64,000 nt of DNA from Spirochaetales bacterium Spiro_12 (GCA_001603165.1 LVBN01000016.1:25028-89027), one strand, 5' to 3'. Counted from the first letter of the stretch, positions 17,156-26,663 are shown. Numbers and translations are program-made. The notes: generated by a model from the letters alone, not told the origin.

Positions 17156-18637
17156 CTACTGCAGCACCTCGTTTATCGCGGCGGCCGCGCGCCGTCCCTC
17201 GCCCATGGCGAGTATGACCGTGGCCGCTCCGAGGACTATGTCCCCGCCGGCGTAGACGCGCTCGATGCTCGTCTTCTGCTTCTCATCCACCAATATATGC
17301 CCCCAGCGATCCACCTTCAGCTCCGGGGTTGTGCGGGAGATCAGAGGGTTGGACTCGTTGCCCACCGCCACGATCACCGTGTCGAAAGGAACGATTTTTT
17401 CGCTTCCCCTGACGGGTACGGGACGACGGCGGCCCGATTCGTCGGGTTCGCCCAATTCGTAGGAGAGGACTTCCAGACCCACCACCCTACCGTTCTGATC
17501 GCCCAAGACCTGGGTGGGGCTGGCCAGGAAATCGAAGTTGATTCCCTCCTCCATGGCGTGGACGACCTCCTCGCCCCGGGCGGGCATCTCCTCCCTGGTT
17601 CTGCGATAGAGCACCCGAACTTCCTCGGCACCCAGTCGCAGGGCCATACGGGCCGAATCCATAGCCACGTTGCCCCCGCCCAACACGGCGACCCGCCGGG
17701 AAGGATACAAAGGCGTGGCGGCCTTGCCGACCTCGTAGGCCTTCATCAAATTGGCTCTGGTGAGGTATTCGTTGGCCGAAAAAACCCCCACAAGGTTTTC
17801 GCCGGGAATATTCATGAATTTGGGGAGCCCGGCTCCCGTACCCACGAAGACGGCGTCGAAGCCATCTTCCTTGAGGAGGGCCCCTAGTTTTCTCGTCCGG
17901 CCCACCAGGAAGCTCATCTCGAAATCGACCCCCATGGACTCCAGCACGCCCGCCTCGGAGGCTACCAGGTCCTTGGGAAGCCTGAACTCCGGAATACCGT
18001 AGACCATGACGCCGCCGGCTTTGTGGAAAGCCTCGAATATGACCACCTTATGGCCCTGGCGCCGGATGTCGACGGCGCAGGTAAGGCCCGCGGGGCCGGC
18101 GCCTACGACGGCCACCTTCTTGCCCGTGGGACCCGCCGCCGGGGGAGGAGCGAGCAAGCCAGCCTGGCGTTCGTAATCCGCCACATAACGCTCGACCCGG
18201 CCGATCTGCACCGCCTTGTCCACGCCGCCCAGGGCCTTGCCCAATGTACAGGGCAGCTGACACTGCTTTTCCTGGGGGCAAACCCGGCCACAGATCGAAG
18301 GCAGAAGGTTGGTACGCTTGATCACCGAAACGGCGCCGGCGAAATCTCCCTTTCGCGCCTTGGCGAGAAAGCCCGGTATATCGATTTTGACAGGGCAGCC
18401 CGTGACGCAGGGGGCGTTCTTGCACTGAAGGCAGCGTTCCGACTCCAGCATCGCCTGCTCGGCCGTATAGCCCGAGGCTACTTCCGACATGTTCGCCCGG
18501 CGCAGGGATGGATCCTGGCTGGGCATATCCTGGACGGGAATCTGCATTCGCGCCTTGGGATTCAGGGGGATGCTCCGTATCCTGGCCAGTTCCCGCCTGG
18601 CCAGCTCTTCGTGGCTTGTTCTATCCATGTGACTCAT
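17156..18637 (-). CDS. nfnB: NfnB / glutamate synthase small-chain-like flavoprotein
   Basis: Large subunit (493 residues) of NADH-dependent reduced ferredoxin:NADP+ oxidoreductase, an electron-bifurcating transhydrogenase. An N-terminal Fe-S domain has CLQCKNAPCVTGCPVKID and CGRVCPQEKQCQLPC. FAD and NADPH Rossmann folds follow (VAVVGAGPAGLTCAVDIRRQG and VAVLGGGNVAMDSARMALRLG), and the C-terminal VYAGGDIVLGAATVILAMGEG closes the FAD site. It overlaps nfnA by 4 bases (ATGA). An annotation as GltD or sulfide dehydrogenase SudA is possible, but adjacency to a DHOD-like electron transfer subunit favours Nfn. In this window it would pair with PFOR, which produces reduced ferredoxin. Confidence 0.85.
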   Translation of the reverse strand: MSHMDRTSHEELARRELARIRSIPLNPKARMQIPVQDMPSQDPSLRRANMSEVASGYTAEQAMLESERCLQCKNAPCVTGCPVKIDIPGFLAKARKGDFAGAVSVIKRTNLLPSICGRVCPQEKQCQLPCTLGKALGGVDKAVQIGRVERYVADYERQAGLLAPPPAAGPTGKKVAVVGAGPAGLTCAVDIRRQGHKVVIFEAFHKAGGVMVYGIPEFRLPKDLVASEAGVLESMGVDFEMSFLVGRTRKLGALLKEDGFDAVFVGTGAGLPKFMNIPGENLVGVFSANEYLTRANLMKAYEVGKAATPLYPSRRVAVLGGGNVAMDSARMALRLGAEEVRVLYRRTREEMPARGEEVVHAMEEGINFDFLASPTQVLGDQNGRVVGLEVLSYELGEPDESGRRRPVPVRGSEKIVPFDTVIVAVGNESNPLISRTTPELKVDRWGHILVDEKQKTSIERVYAGGDIVLGAATVILAMGEGRRAAAAINEVLQ

Positions 18638-19554
18638 CGTACTTTGCTCCCCTCTCTGTTATCCGCGCCAGCCTCGCCCTTGCTTCCGGCGGCTTGTTCT
18701 TTCTGCAGTTTTTGTATGGACATTTCCATATGGCAGCGGTCGTGGGCTTCCTTTTCCAGGTTTTTATACGCCCCCAGCCGGGTGAGCATCTGGTTCCAAT
18801 CCACTTCGTGGGCATCGAATTCCGGCCCATCCACGCAGACAAACTTTGTCTTTCCCCCCACAGTCACCCTACAGCCGCCGCACATGCCGGTGCCGTCGAT
18901 CATGATCGTATTGAGGGAGGCCAGGGTTTTTACGCCGAAGGGCTGGGTCGCGGAGGCACAGAACTTCATCATGATGGGAGGACCTATCGTGACGGCCAAA
19001 TCCGGCTTGGGGGTTCTGGAACAAAGCTCGGTCAACGGCTCGGTCACCAGGGCCTTCCTGCCCGCCGATCCGTCGTCGGTGACCACGATATGCTCATCGG
19101 CCAGGGCTTCCATTTCCTCTTGCATTATCAGCAGTTCCTTGGTGCGGGCTCCGGAGATGACCGTAACTCTGTTGCCCGCCTCTTTGAGCGCTTTGACGAT
19201 AGGATGCAGGGGCGCCAGACCGATGCCGCCGCCCACGCAGACCGTCCAGCCATAGCGCTCGATATGGGTGGGATTGCCCAGAGGGCCGAGGAGAACGATG
19301 GATTCGCCCACGTTTTTCATGGCGAGTTTATGGGTGCTCGCGCCGACGGTCTGGAAAATAAGGGTGACCGAACCCTTTTCGGGATCGGCGTCCGCGATTG
19401 TCAGGGGGATTCTTTCGGAATATTTCTGATCGTACTGAACGATGACAAACTGACCGGCCCTACGCTCCCTGGCCACCAGGGGAGCGAAGATTTCCATTCG
19501 ATATACTTCCTCGGACAACTGTCGTTTAGAAAGTATTGTATGCTCGCTGTGCAT
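18634..19554 (-). CDS. nfnA: NfnA / dihydroorotate dehydrogenase electron transfer subunit-like protein
   Basis: Small Nfn subunit (306 residues) with a ferredoxin-reductase fold: FAD-binding barrel (ERIPLTIADADPEKGSVTLIFQ), NAD-binding part (VCVGGGIGLAPLHPIVKAL) and a cysteine cluster MCGGCRVTVGG followed by FVCVDGPEFDAHEVDW for the 2Fe-2S centre. ATG 19554 is chosen, with AAAGGAA about 6 bases upstream. A GCGGG/CCCGC mini-hairpin lies in the leader (19568-19582) and TTGATT-17-TAAAAA is a weak candidate promoter. The C-terminal tail (KEQAAGSKGEAGADNREGSK) is low-complexity. Confidence 0.85.
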   Translation of the reverse strand: MHSEHTILSKRQLSEEVYRMEIFAPLVARERRAGQFVIVQYDQKYSERIPLTIADADPEKGSVTLIFQTVGASTHKLAMKNVGESIVLLGPLGNPTHIERYGWTVCVGGGIGLAPLHPIVKALKEAGNRVTVISGARTKELLIMQEEMEALADEHIVVTDDGSAGRKALVTEPLTELCSRTPKPDLAVTIGPPIMMKFCASATQPFGVKTLASLNTIMIDGTGMCGGCRVTVGGKTKFVCVDGPEFDAHEVDWNQMLTRLGAYKNLEKEAHDRCHMEMSIQKLQKEQAAGSKGEAGADNREGSKVR

Positions 19555-19655
19555 GCTGTTCCTTTCCGCGGGAATGACCCGCTGATATAAGTGTAGTATC
19601 GAGTATGACATTTTTTACCGCGAGAATAAAGGGGAATCAAAGAATACCATAGGAT

Positions 19656-20420
19656 CTAGGGGATGATCGAGCCCTCGAGCCAGGTTCCTTTAATACGGCT
19701 CAATGGCGCCGCCCTGCAGCCCGCCCCAAGAATGCTCCCGGGATTGAGCACGCAGTTGCAGCCGATCTCGCAGCCATCCCCCACGAGGGCGCCGAATTTT
19801 ACCAGCCCCGTATCCACGAGTTCGAGTCTGTCCGTTTCCCTTGACGCCTCCCTCGGCAGAAGAGCCGCCCTTACTGGCCGTTTGTCCAACCTGAGGTTGG
19901 ATAGGATGACCCCGGCCCCGATATGGGCTTTTATTCCCAGTATGGAATCACCAACATAATTGAAATGCGGAGCCTGGGCTCCTTCCAAAAGGATAGCCTG
20001 CTTGAATTCCGAACAGTGTCCCAGCACGGCTTGAGCTCCGGCTATGACATTGCCGCGGATATAGGCGCCTTGACGTACCTCGCAACCTTCGGCGAGCCAG
20101 ACCGGGCCCCTAATATAAGCCCCCGACTCGATGAGGCAGCCCGCCCCGATGTGCACCGTGCCCTCGATGCGCACTCCCGCTTCGATCCTTACCTTCGGGC
20201 CCAGCCGCAAATCCCCCCTGATAAGGCTCCCGTTCGTATCCGACAGGGGAGCCCTCCCCGCCAGCGGGTCCTCGGCGAGAAGGATACCGAGATAGCTCTC
20301 CAGGGAAGAGAGGGCCTCCCAGGGTTTTTCCAGATACGCGAAGAGCCTCGAAAACGCAGTCGCCCCGGTATTGAAGAGGGAGGGCAGGCCCGCCCACCTT
20401 ATCGCGGTCGCTGCGGTCAT
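19656..20420 (-). CDS. Left-handed beta-helix (hexapeptide repeat) protein, GlmU C-domain-like
   Basis: A 254-residue protein. A short helical N-terminus is followed by many hexapeptide repeats (LGPKVRIEAGVRIEGTVHIG, IRGNVIAGAQAVLGH, GCEIGCNCVLNPGSILGAGC). The block HFNYVGDSILG resembles the GlmU acetyltransferase His region. It overlaps the preceding nucleotidyltransferase gene by 4 bases, so the pair may split the two activities of a GlmU-like enzyme: sugar-phosphate acetylation plus nucleotidyl transfer. The exact sugar is unknown. Confidence 0.75.
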   Translation of the reverse strand: MTAATAIRWAGLPSLFNTGATAFSRLFAYLEKPWEALSSLESYLGILLAEDPLAGRAPLSDTNGSLIRGDLRLGPKVRIEAGVRIEGTVHIGAGCLIESGAYIRGPVWLAEGCEVRQGAYIRGNVIAGAQAVLGHCSEFKQAILLEGAQAPHFNYVGDSILGIKAHIGAGVILSNLRLDKRPVRAALLPREASRETDRLELVDTGLVKFGALVGDGCEIGCNCVLNPGSILGAGCRAAPLSRIKGTWLEGSIIP

Positions 20421-21358
20421 ATTCCAGCACCTTCCGGTTTTCCGCCCCAGAGCGGCGAGGGATACTCCCCGTTTCGGCTGCGCTCCAGCGCCTCCGCCCG
20501 GGCATCGGCTAAATCCTCTGGGTTGGTCAAGCCAAAATAGCGTTCCCTCACAGGCAATACCTTAAAGGAAGCCCAACCCCGCTCGACGATCGTCCCCACA
20601 GCCTCGGGCAGATAGAACTCCGACGAAGCCCAATGCCCGGGGTCCGCGAGGAATTCGGCGAAAAGCTCCTCGATCCAGGGAAACACCTGGGGCCCCAGGC
20701 CCCACATATTCATGGAAACCAAAAGTTCCGGGGCCAGCGTTTGCTCTTCCGAGTGCGGGCCTATGGAGACAAAACGGCCATTCCTTCTTTCAATAGCCTT
20801 GTGCTCCCGTATTTCAGTCAGGCAGCCGTTTGAGTCCAGCGAGCAGACCGCCCTGGAGACCTTTCCCTTGGGCGGAACGACTCCCGAGAGCTTGTAGCCC
20901 GTCAGACAGAATTCGGGGATGGCTTTTCCCCTCCCGGCGCCGAAGAACTGCCTGATCATGGCGAACCCCGTCCTTCCGTAAAAATCATCGCCGTTTATAA
21001 CGACGAAAGGATCGTCCCGAAGAACGGATCGGCAGCAAAGCAGGGCCTGAGCCGTGCCCCAGGGCTTTTGCCTTGCGATCTCACGGATAGGCTGTTTCAG
21101 CGAGTCAGGGACAAAGGCCTCGGGATCCTGAAAAGCGAGCTCGACCTTTATATCCCCGGGCAGGCGGGACAGCAACGTCGCACGAATATCCTTTTCCATG
21201 CCCCTTCGGATAAGAAAGACAACGCTGGAATAGCCAGCTCTCAAGGCATCGAAAATATTATATTCCGGCAGACTTTCGCCCGAAGGGCCCACCGCCGCCA
21301 ACTGCTTTGGGCCGCCGAAACGGGAACCGAGGCCTGCGGCCAAAATTAAGAGTTTCAT
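20417..21358 (-). CDS. Sugar-phosphate nucleotidyltransferase-like protein
   Basis: A 313-residue protein with the nucleotidyltransferase signature MKLLILAAGLGSRFGGPKQ at its N-terminus (the GxGxRxxxPK motif is slightly altered as GLGSRFGGPK). VINGDDFYG provides the metal-binding acidic residues. It is likely to make an NDP-sugar for envelope polysaccharide. ATG 21358 begins exactly at the nucleotide-binding strand; an upstream in-frame codon would extend into the promoter. Translationally coupled to the beta-helix gene. Confidence 0.75.
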   Translation of the reverse strand: MKLLILAAGLGSRFGGPKQLAAVGPSGESLPEYNIFDALRAGYSSVVFLIRRGMEKDIRATLLSRLPGDIKVELAFQDPEAFVPDSLKQPIREIARQKPWGTAQALLCCRSVLRDDPFVVINGDDFYGRTGFAMIRQFFGAGRGKAIPEFCLTGYKLSGVVPPKGKVSRAVCSLDSNGCLTEIREHKAIERRNGRFVSIGPHSEEQTLAPELLVSMNMWGLGPQVFPWIEELFAEFLADPGHWASSEFYLPEAVGTIVERGWASFKVLPVRERYFGLTNPEDLADARAEALERSRNGEYPSPLWGGKPEGAGI

Positions 21359-21364
21359 GACATA

Positions 21365-21392
21365 ACTATAGCCCGGGCGTTTCAAAGGTCAA
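21365..21392 (-). promoter_or_regulatory. Candidate leaderless promoter of the nucleotidyltransferase gene
   Basis: On the minus strand TTGACC, 16-base spacer, TATAGT, then 6 bases to ATG 21358. No ribosome binding site. Confidence 0.5.
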
Positions 21393-21465
21393 GAAGCTGG
21401 TTACAATAAATGAAAAACCCGCCCGAGCTTTTATGACAATACTACAATGGGAGAAGCCTTCTCTA

Positions 21466-21494
21466 TTGAAATAATCCAGAATCCGATATAGGAT
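21466..21494 (+). promoter_or_regulatory. Candidate promoter of the PFOR gene
   Basis: TTGAAA, 17-base spacer, TAGGAT. It implies a leader of about 130 bases. Within it GTCCGG (21509-21514) and CCCC (21516-21519) can pair with CCGGAC (21579-21584) and GGGG (21573-21576), so the leader may fold into a long stem. Confidence 0.4.
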
Positions 21495-21627
21495 TGAAAC
21501 GCTTTTCGGTCCGGTCCCCGCTTTGCAGCACCACAGTATTACTTTTTCATGTCGGCACCGGTGAGGTCAAATGGGGCCCCGGACGGTAAAGCACAGCATC
21601 CCCATCTTTTCAAAAGAAGGAACCACA

Positions 21628-24600
21628 ATGGCAGATTCCAAGAACATGGTGATGATCGATGGTAACGCCGCGGCGGCGTATGTCGCCCACGCTTGTTCCG
21701 AAGTTATCGCGATCTATCCCATCACTCCCTCCTCCCCGATGGGAGAGCTGGCCGATGAGTTTTCGGCCATGGGCCGCAAGAACCTCTGGGGAACCCTTCC
21801 GCAGGTCGTCGAGATGCAGTCCGAGGCCGGAGCGGCCGGGGCGGTCCACGGAGCCCTCACCGCGGGCGCCCTTTCGACCACCTTTACCGCCTCCCAAGGT
21901 TTGCTTCTCATGATCCCCAACATGTACAAGATCGCTGGCGAGGCTACCTCCACGGTGTTCCATATCGCCGCCCGCGCCGTAGCCGCCCAGGCTCTTTCCA
22001 TTTTCGGCGACCACCAGGACGTCATGGCCGCCCGCCAGACCGGTTGGGCCCTCCTGGCTTCCAACAACGTGCAGGAAGTCATGGACATGGCCCTGGTGGC
22101 CCACTCGGCCACCCTCAAGACCAGGGTGCCCTTCCTTCATTTCTTCGACGGCTTCCGCACCTCCCACGAGGTGCAGAAGGTGGAGGAAATCCCCTATGCC
22201 GTCATGAAGAAAATGATCAGCGAAGATCTTGTCCGCGAGCACCGCGCCAGAGGATTGACCCCCGAAAAGCCCGTTATCCGCGGAACCTCCCAGAACCCCG
22301 ACGTCTACTTCGCCGGCAGGGAGGCCACCAGCAAGTTCTACGCCGCGACGCCCAAGGTGGTCGAAGAGACCATGGCCGAGTTTGCCAAGCTCACCGGCCG
22401 CAGTTATAAGCTCTTCGATTACGTGGGAGCCCCCGACGCCGAGCGGGTGGTCATCGTCATGGGATCCGGCGCCGATACCGTCGAGGAAACCGTGCGGAGC
22501 CTGGTCGCCAAGGGCGAAAAGGTAGGCGTGGTCAAGGTAAGGCTGTACAGGCCCTTCTCGGTGGAACACTTCATTGCCGCGATTCCCGCCAGCGTCAAAT
22601 CCATCGCGGTGCTGGACAGGACCAAAGAACCTGGAGCCATCGGCGAGCCTTTATACGAGGATGTGCGCACCGCCATCGGCGAGGCCATGGGCGCCGGCAA
22701 GTCCCACTTCAAGAGCTGGCCTACAGTGGTGGGTGGCCGTTACGGCCTGGGCTCCTACGAGTTCACCCCCGCCATGGCCAAGGGAGTATTGGACAATCTT
22801 AAAGCCAAGGAACCAAAGAATCACTTCACCGTGGGAATCATCGACGATGTGGCCAACACCAGCCTTCCCTACGACGAGGAGTTCCAGCTGGACGCCGAGG
22901 GCGTGGTGGAGTGCCTCTTCTACGGCCTGGGTTCCGACGGCACCGTGGGCGCCAACAAGAACTCCATCAAGATCATCGGCGACGAAACCCCCAACTCCGC
23001 CCAGGGCTACTTTGTCTACGACTCCAAGAAAGCCGGTACCTATACCATCAGCCATCTGCGCTTCGGCCCCAAGCTGATCAAAAAGTCCTACCTCATCTCC
23101 AAGGCCGACTTCCTGGCCTGCCACAAGTTCTCCTTCCTGGAGAAGCTGGACATGCTGGTCAACGCCAAACCCGGCGGCACCTTCCTCCTCAACAGCCCCT
23201 TCCCCGCCGATAAGGTATGGGACGAGCTGCCCGTGGAAGTCCAGAAGCATATCGTGGACAAAAAGCTCAAATTCTACGTGATCGATGCCATGAGCCTGGC
23301 CGAGCAGGCGGGCATGGGCACCAGGATCAACACCATCATGCAGACGGCATTCTTCAAGATCTCCGGCGTATTGCCCGAGGATGAAGCCATCGCCATGATC
23401 AAGAAATATACCAAGAAGACTTACATCAGAAAGGGCGCCGATGTGGTAGCCAAGAATATGGCTGCCATCGACCTGGCTCTCACCGCCACCCACAAGGTCA
23501 CCCCCGGCGCGGTCAACTCCAAGACCAAGATCCTGGCCCCCGTACCCGCCACCGCCCCCGCCTTCGTCAAGGAAGTGATCGGAGAGATCATCGCCGCCAG
23601 GGGAGAGAAGATTCCCGTGTCCAAGCTGCCCGAGGACGGCACCTTCCCCACCGGCACCACGAAGTACGAAAAGCGCAATATCGCCGAGAAGATCCCGGTC
23701 TGGAACCAGGACATCTGCATCCAGTGCGGCAACTGCACCATGGTCTGCCCCCACGCCGTAATCCGGCTCAAGGCTTACGACCCCTCCTGCCTGAAGGGAG
23801 CCCCCGGGAGCTTCAAGAGCGCCGATGGCAAGGGCAAGGAACTGGCCGGCCTCAAGGCCACCCTCCAGGTAGCCCCCGAGGACTGCACCGGTTGCGGCGC
23901 CTGCGTCAACATCTGCCCGGTCAACGACAAGGCCAATCCCGGCCGCAAGGCTATCAACCTGGAACCCCAGCCTCCCCTGCGCGAGGCCGAGGCCAAGAAC
24001 TGGGACTTCTTCCTGTCCATCCCCGATACGCCCGCCAAGTACCTCAACCTGGCGCTGCCCAAGGGTATAGGCATGAAGCGCCCCTTGTTCGAGTTCTCCG
24101 GCGCCTGCGCCGGCTGCGGCGAAACCCCCTATCTCAAGCTGATGAGCCAGCTCTTCGGCGACCGCGCCCTCTGCGCCAATGCCACGGGCTGCTCTTCCAT
24201 CTACGGCGGCAACCTGCCCACCACGCCCTACACCACCCGCCCCGACGGCCGCGGACCCGCCTGGTCCAACAGCCTCTTCGAGGACGCCGCCGAGTTCGGC
24301 ATGGGTATGAGGCTCACCGCCGACAAGAAGATCGAATACGCCAAGGAGCTTCTGACCCAGGCCAAGGGCAAGGCTGTGGACCCCGCCCTGGCCGAAAGGA
24401 TCCTGGCCAACCCCATGAGCAACGACGAGGAAATCGAAGCCCAGAGGGCTTCCGTCGAAGAGCTCAAGAAGGCTATTGCCGGTTCCAAGGAAGGCTGGGC
24501 CAAGGAACTCTTGAACCTGGCCGAAAGCCTGGTTCACAAGTCCGTCTGGATCATCGGCGGCGACGGCTGGGCTTACGACATCGGCTTCGGCGGCCTGGAT

Positions 24601-25188
24601 CACGTGATCGCCTCGGGCAAGAACGTGAACATCCTGGTCCTCGACACCGAGGTCTATTCCAACACCGGCGGTCAGGCATCCAAGGCCACCCCCGTGGGCG
24701 CCATCGCCAAGTTCGCCACCGCGGGCAAGGAGACCATGAAAAAGGACCTGGGGATGATCGCCATGAGCTACGGCTATGTCTACGTGGCCCAGATCGCCAT
24801 GGGCGCCAATATGAGTCAGACCATCAAAGCCTTCAGGGAAGCCGAAAGCTACGACGGTCCCTCCATCATCATCGCTTACTCTCACTGCATCAATCAGGGT
24901 ATCGACATGATGAAGGGTATGAACCAGCAGAAGGCGGCGGTGGACTCCGGCGTCTGGCCCCTGTACCGCTACGATCCCAGGCTTAAGACCCAGGGCAAGA
25001 ATCCCTTCCAGCTGGACTCCAAGGAGCCGGATTACGGCAAGCTCGACGGCTATATGTATGCCGAGGTCCGCTTCAAGTCCTTAAGGGAAGCCAATCCCGA
25101 GCGGGCCGCACAACTGCTCGAAAAACAGCGGGGTCTGATCGAGCGCAGATATAAGGAATACCGTTACATCGCCGACAGAAGCTTCTAA
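21628..25188 (+). CDS. nifJ: Pyruvate:ferredoxin (flavodoxin) oxidoreductase
   Basis: Converts pyruvate, CoA and oxidised ferredoxin to acetyl-CoA, CO2 and reduced ferredoxin in the cytosol. At 1186 residues it is the single-chain homodimeric type. In order: TPP/pyrimidine domain with YPITPSSPMGE, gamma domain, an insert with two 4Fe-4S motifs (CIQCGNCTMVCPH near 694 and CTGCGACVNICPV near 752), a proximal-cluster motif CAGCGETPY near 828, and TPP-binding GGDGWAYDIGFGG with EVYSNTGGQ near 975-1020. ATG 21628 has AAGAAGG 7 bases upstream. Codon use is strongly biased, as in highly expressed genes. A long open frame antisense to it is a shadow. It supplies reduced ferredoxin for NfnAB encoded nearby. 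Confidence 0.95.
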   Translation: MADSKNMVMIDGNAAAAYVAHACSEVIAIYPITPSSPMGELADEFSAMGRKNLWGTLPQVVEMQSEAGAAGAVHGALTAGALSTTFTASQGLLLMIPNMYKIAGEATSTVFHIAARAVAAQALSIFGDHQDVMAARQTGWALLASNNVQEVMDMALVAHSATLKTRVPFLHFFDGFRTSHEVQKVEEIPYAVMKKMISEDLVREHRARGLTPEKPVIRGTSQNPDVYFAGREATSKFYAATPKVVEETMAEFAKLTGRSYKLFDYVGAPDAERVVIVMGSGADTVEETVRSLVAKGEKVGVVKVRLYRPFSVEHFIAAIPASVKSIAVLDRTKEPGAIGEPLYEDVRTAIGEAMGAGKSHFKSWPTVVGGRYGLGSYEFTPAMAKGVLDNLKAKEPKNHFTVGIIDDVANTSLPYDEEFQLDAEGVVECLFYGLGSDGTVGANKNSIKIIGDETPNSAQGYFVYDSKKAGTYTISHLRFGPKLIKKSYLISKADFLACHKFSFLEKLDMLVNAKPGGTFLLNSPFPADKVWDELPVEVQKHIVDKKLKFYVIDAMSLAEQAGMGTRINTIMQTAFFKISGVLPEDEAIAMIKKYTKKTYIRKGADVVAKNMAAIDLALTATHKVTPGAVNSKTKILAPVPATAPAFVKEVIGEIIAARGEKIPVSKLPEDGTFPTGTTKYEKRNIAEKIPVWNQDICIQCGNCTMVCPHAVIRLKAYDPSCLKGAPGSFKSADGKGKELAGLKATLQVAPEDCTGCGACVNICPVNDKANPGRKAINLEPQPPLREAEAKNWDFFLSIPDTPAKYLNLALPKGIGMKRPLFEFSGACAGCGETPYLKLMSQLFGDRALCANATGCSSIYGGNLPTTPYTTRPDGRGPAWSNSLFEDAAEFGMGMRLTADKKIEYAKELLTQAKGKAVDPALAERILANPMSNDEEIEAQRASVEELKKAIAGSKEGWAKELLNLAESLVHKSVWIIGGDGWAYDIGFGGLDHVIASGKNVNILVLDTEVYSNTGGQASKATPVGAIAKFATAGKETMKKDLGMIAMSYGYVYVAQIAMGANMSQTIKAFREAESYDGPSIIIAYSHCINQGIDMMKGMNQQKAAVDSGVWPLYRYDPRLKTQGKNPFQLDSKEPDYGKLDGYMYAEVRFKSLREANPERAAQLLEKQRGLIERRYKEYRYIADRSF

Positions 25189-25231
25189 GCGTCCGTCGCG
25201 GCAGCCGCCGGCTTTGCGAATCGGGCGGCGA

Positions 25232-25258
25232 GGGCGACCCTGCGGGGTCGCCCTTTTT
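25232..25258 (+). terminator. Rho-independent terminator of the PFOR gene
   Basis: Perfect 9-bp stem GGGCGACCC/GGGTCGCCC with a TGCG loop, followed by five T. Confidence 0.9.
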
Positions 25259-25312
25259 ATTGCCCCGCCACCGCTTCCATCGGCCGCCCGCAGGGTGCCG
25301 GCTGGACAGGGA

Positions 25313-25341
25313 TTGACCCTGTTTCGTTGCTCGGCTACTTT
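25313..25341 (+). promoter_or_regulatory. Candidate leaderless promoter of the VanZ-like gene
   Basis: TTGACC, 17-base spacer, TACTTT, then 10 bases to ATG 25352 with no ribosome binding site. Confidence 0.4.
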
Positions 25342-25351
25342 TAGTCTTCTT

Positions 25352-25717
25352 ATGAAAAAAATCCTGGCCTACAAGTTTACCATCGCCTCGGCGGGGCTTA
25401 TCATAGTCGTCCTACTCCTGCCCGCTTCGAGCTTTTCCACGATGCCCAGCTTTTCCGGCATCGACAAACTCGCCCATCTGGCCCTTTTCTTTGTCTTTTC
25501 CCTTTCCTACATCCTGGAATACCGTAAAGAAAAAACGAAGAATCCCCCTTTTTTCTCCAGCATTTTCATAATAATCCTCTTTATCCTCGGATCGGAGCTT
25601 CTTCAGCTTTTCACCACATCCCGGCGCTTCGAATGGGTCGACATGCTCTTCGACCTCGCGGGGGCCTTGGCGGCGTTTTTGGCTTCAAAGATCATCAACC
25701 CGCAAGCCCAAAGGTAA
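25352..25717 (+). CDS. VanZ-like family membrane protein
   Basis: A 121-residue protein with four hydrophobic segments. The family core is visible: DKLAHLALFFVFSLSYILEY, then GSELLQLFTTSRRFEWVDML and DLAGALAAFL. VanZ-like proteins are linked to glycopeptide tolerance and envelope processes but mostly lack a defined function. ATG 25352 is chosen because the upstream in-frame extension is Arg/Pro-rich and overlaps promoter elements. It follows the PFOR terminator and has its own promoter. Confidence 0.8.
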   Translation: MKKILAYKFTIASAGLIIVVLLLPASSFSTMPSFSGIDKLAHLALFFVFSLSYILEYRKEKTKNPPFFSSIFIIILFILGSELLQLFTTSRRFEWVDMLFDLAGALAAFLASKIINPQAQR

Positions 25718-25772
25718 AAAACGAAAACCCGGCCCCTTCAGCCTTGACGGGAGATTCGAGTAAAATCAAGCC

Positions 25773-25801
25773 TTCACCGTTAGGTAAATCCGTGTTATAA
25801 A
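25773..25801 (+). promoter_or_regulatory. Candidate promoter of the membrane LuxR-type gene
   Basis: TTCACC, 17-base spacer, TATAAA. It leaves a leader of about 110 bases before ATG 25917, in which I see no known riboswitch. Confidence 0.45.
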
Positions 25802-25916
25802 ACAAAAAAGGCTCGATACCCGCCGGCGAAGCCCATTCCATTGAGCCCGGACGGCAAACGTTCCAGGAACGACAAAAGCGCGGCAAAAAGCACGCTCCTA
25901 TCCCTGGAGGCTTGGA

Positions 25917-26663
25917 ATGCGGGATAAAAACTCCGATAGTCAACAGTTTCGGTTATTCAAAAAGACAGGCCTGTTCTTTGCCTTTCTCTGTGTTCTTTAC
26001 CTGTTTTCGTATCTTCTGATCCAGCTACTCGACCTTTCGATCCCCGATGAAACACCCAGCTTCGTTCCCATGCTTCCGGCGGTGGCGGTGATCGCGGCCT
26101 TGTTCGTTCTCAGCGCTTTTCGACCTCCCCTCAACTGGATACAGCCCGTCCTTCTCTTACTCATGACGCCCCTGCCGATGATCTACGCGCAAATCCCCAT
26201 TTTCAACCTAGGCGTTTTTATCGCCGCGGAGATTCTTCTTTATAGATTAGGCTTGTTTGCCCGGTGGAAATTGCTCAAGTTTGTTTTATCCATACTCTAC
26301 TTTTTTCTCTGCCAGGCAATCCGGGGGATTAACGCCGGAGAAAGTCTTTTCAATATATTGATTTATATTTTATTTCTCTGCCTCTTTCTTTTCTTTCTCC
26401 TCATCGTCTACGGCGAACAATGGATCATCTATCTCAAGGAACCGAAACCCCTGCTGTTTCTCTCCGACCTCGGGCTGACCAAGAAGGAAATAGCATATCT
26501 GAAAGCCCTCCTCAATGGCAAATCCGTGAAGGAAATCGCCGTCGAAAACAGGGTAAAAGAGTCCACCGTACGGAATACTTTGGCAAGGGTCTATAGAAAA
26601 TTCGATGTTCCGGACAAATCCGGGCTCAAGGCGAAGTGTGCCCTCTATTCGCTCAAGGAATGA
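25917..26663 (+). CDS. Membrane-anchored LuxR-type transcription regulator
   Basis: A 248-residue protein. Six or so hydrophobic segments fill residues about 15-170. The C-terminal 65 residues form a LuxR/GerE helix-turn-helix (LGLTKKEIAYLKALLNGKSV, KEIAVENRVKESTVRNTLARVYRKF). It would bind DNA while in the membrane, sensing a membrane or envelope signal. GGAGG at 25906-25910 supports ATG 25917. No partner kinase adjoins. Targets are unknown. Confidence 0.8.
   Translation: MRDKNSDSQQFRLFKKTGLFFAFLCVLYLFSYLLIQLLDLSIPDETPSFVPMLPAVAVIAALFVLSAFRPPLNWIQPVLLLLMTPLPMIYAQIPIFNLGVFIAAEILLYRLGLFARWKLLKFVLSILYFFLCQAIRGINAGESLFNILIYILFLCLFLFFLLIVYGEQWIIYLKEPKPLLFLSDLGLTKKEIAYLKALLNGKSVKEIAVENRVKESTVRNTLARVYRKFDVPDKSGLKAKCALYSLKE

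Noticed and set aside
22651-24885. Long open frame on the minus strand opposite the PFOR gene
   Set aside because: Gly/Val/Asp-rich low-complexity translation, no recognised domain or ribosome binding site; a shadow of strongly biased GC-rich codons.
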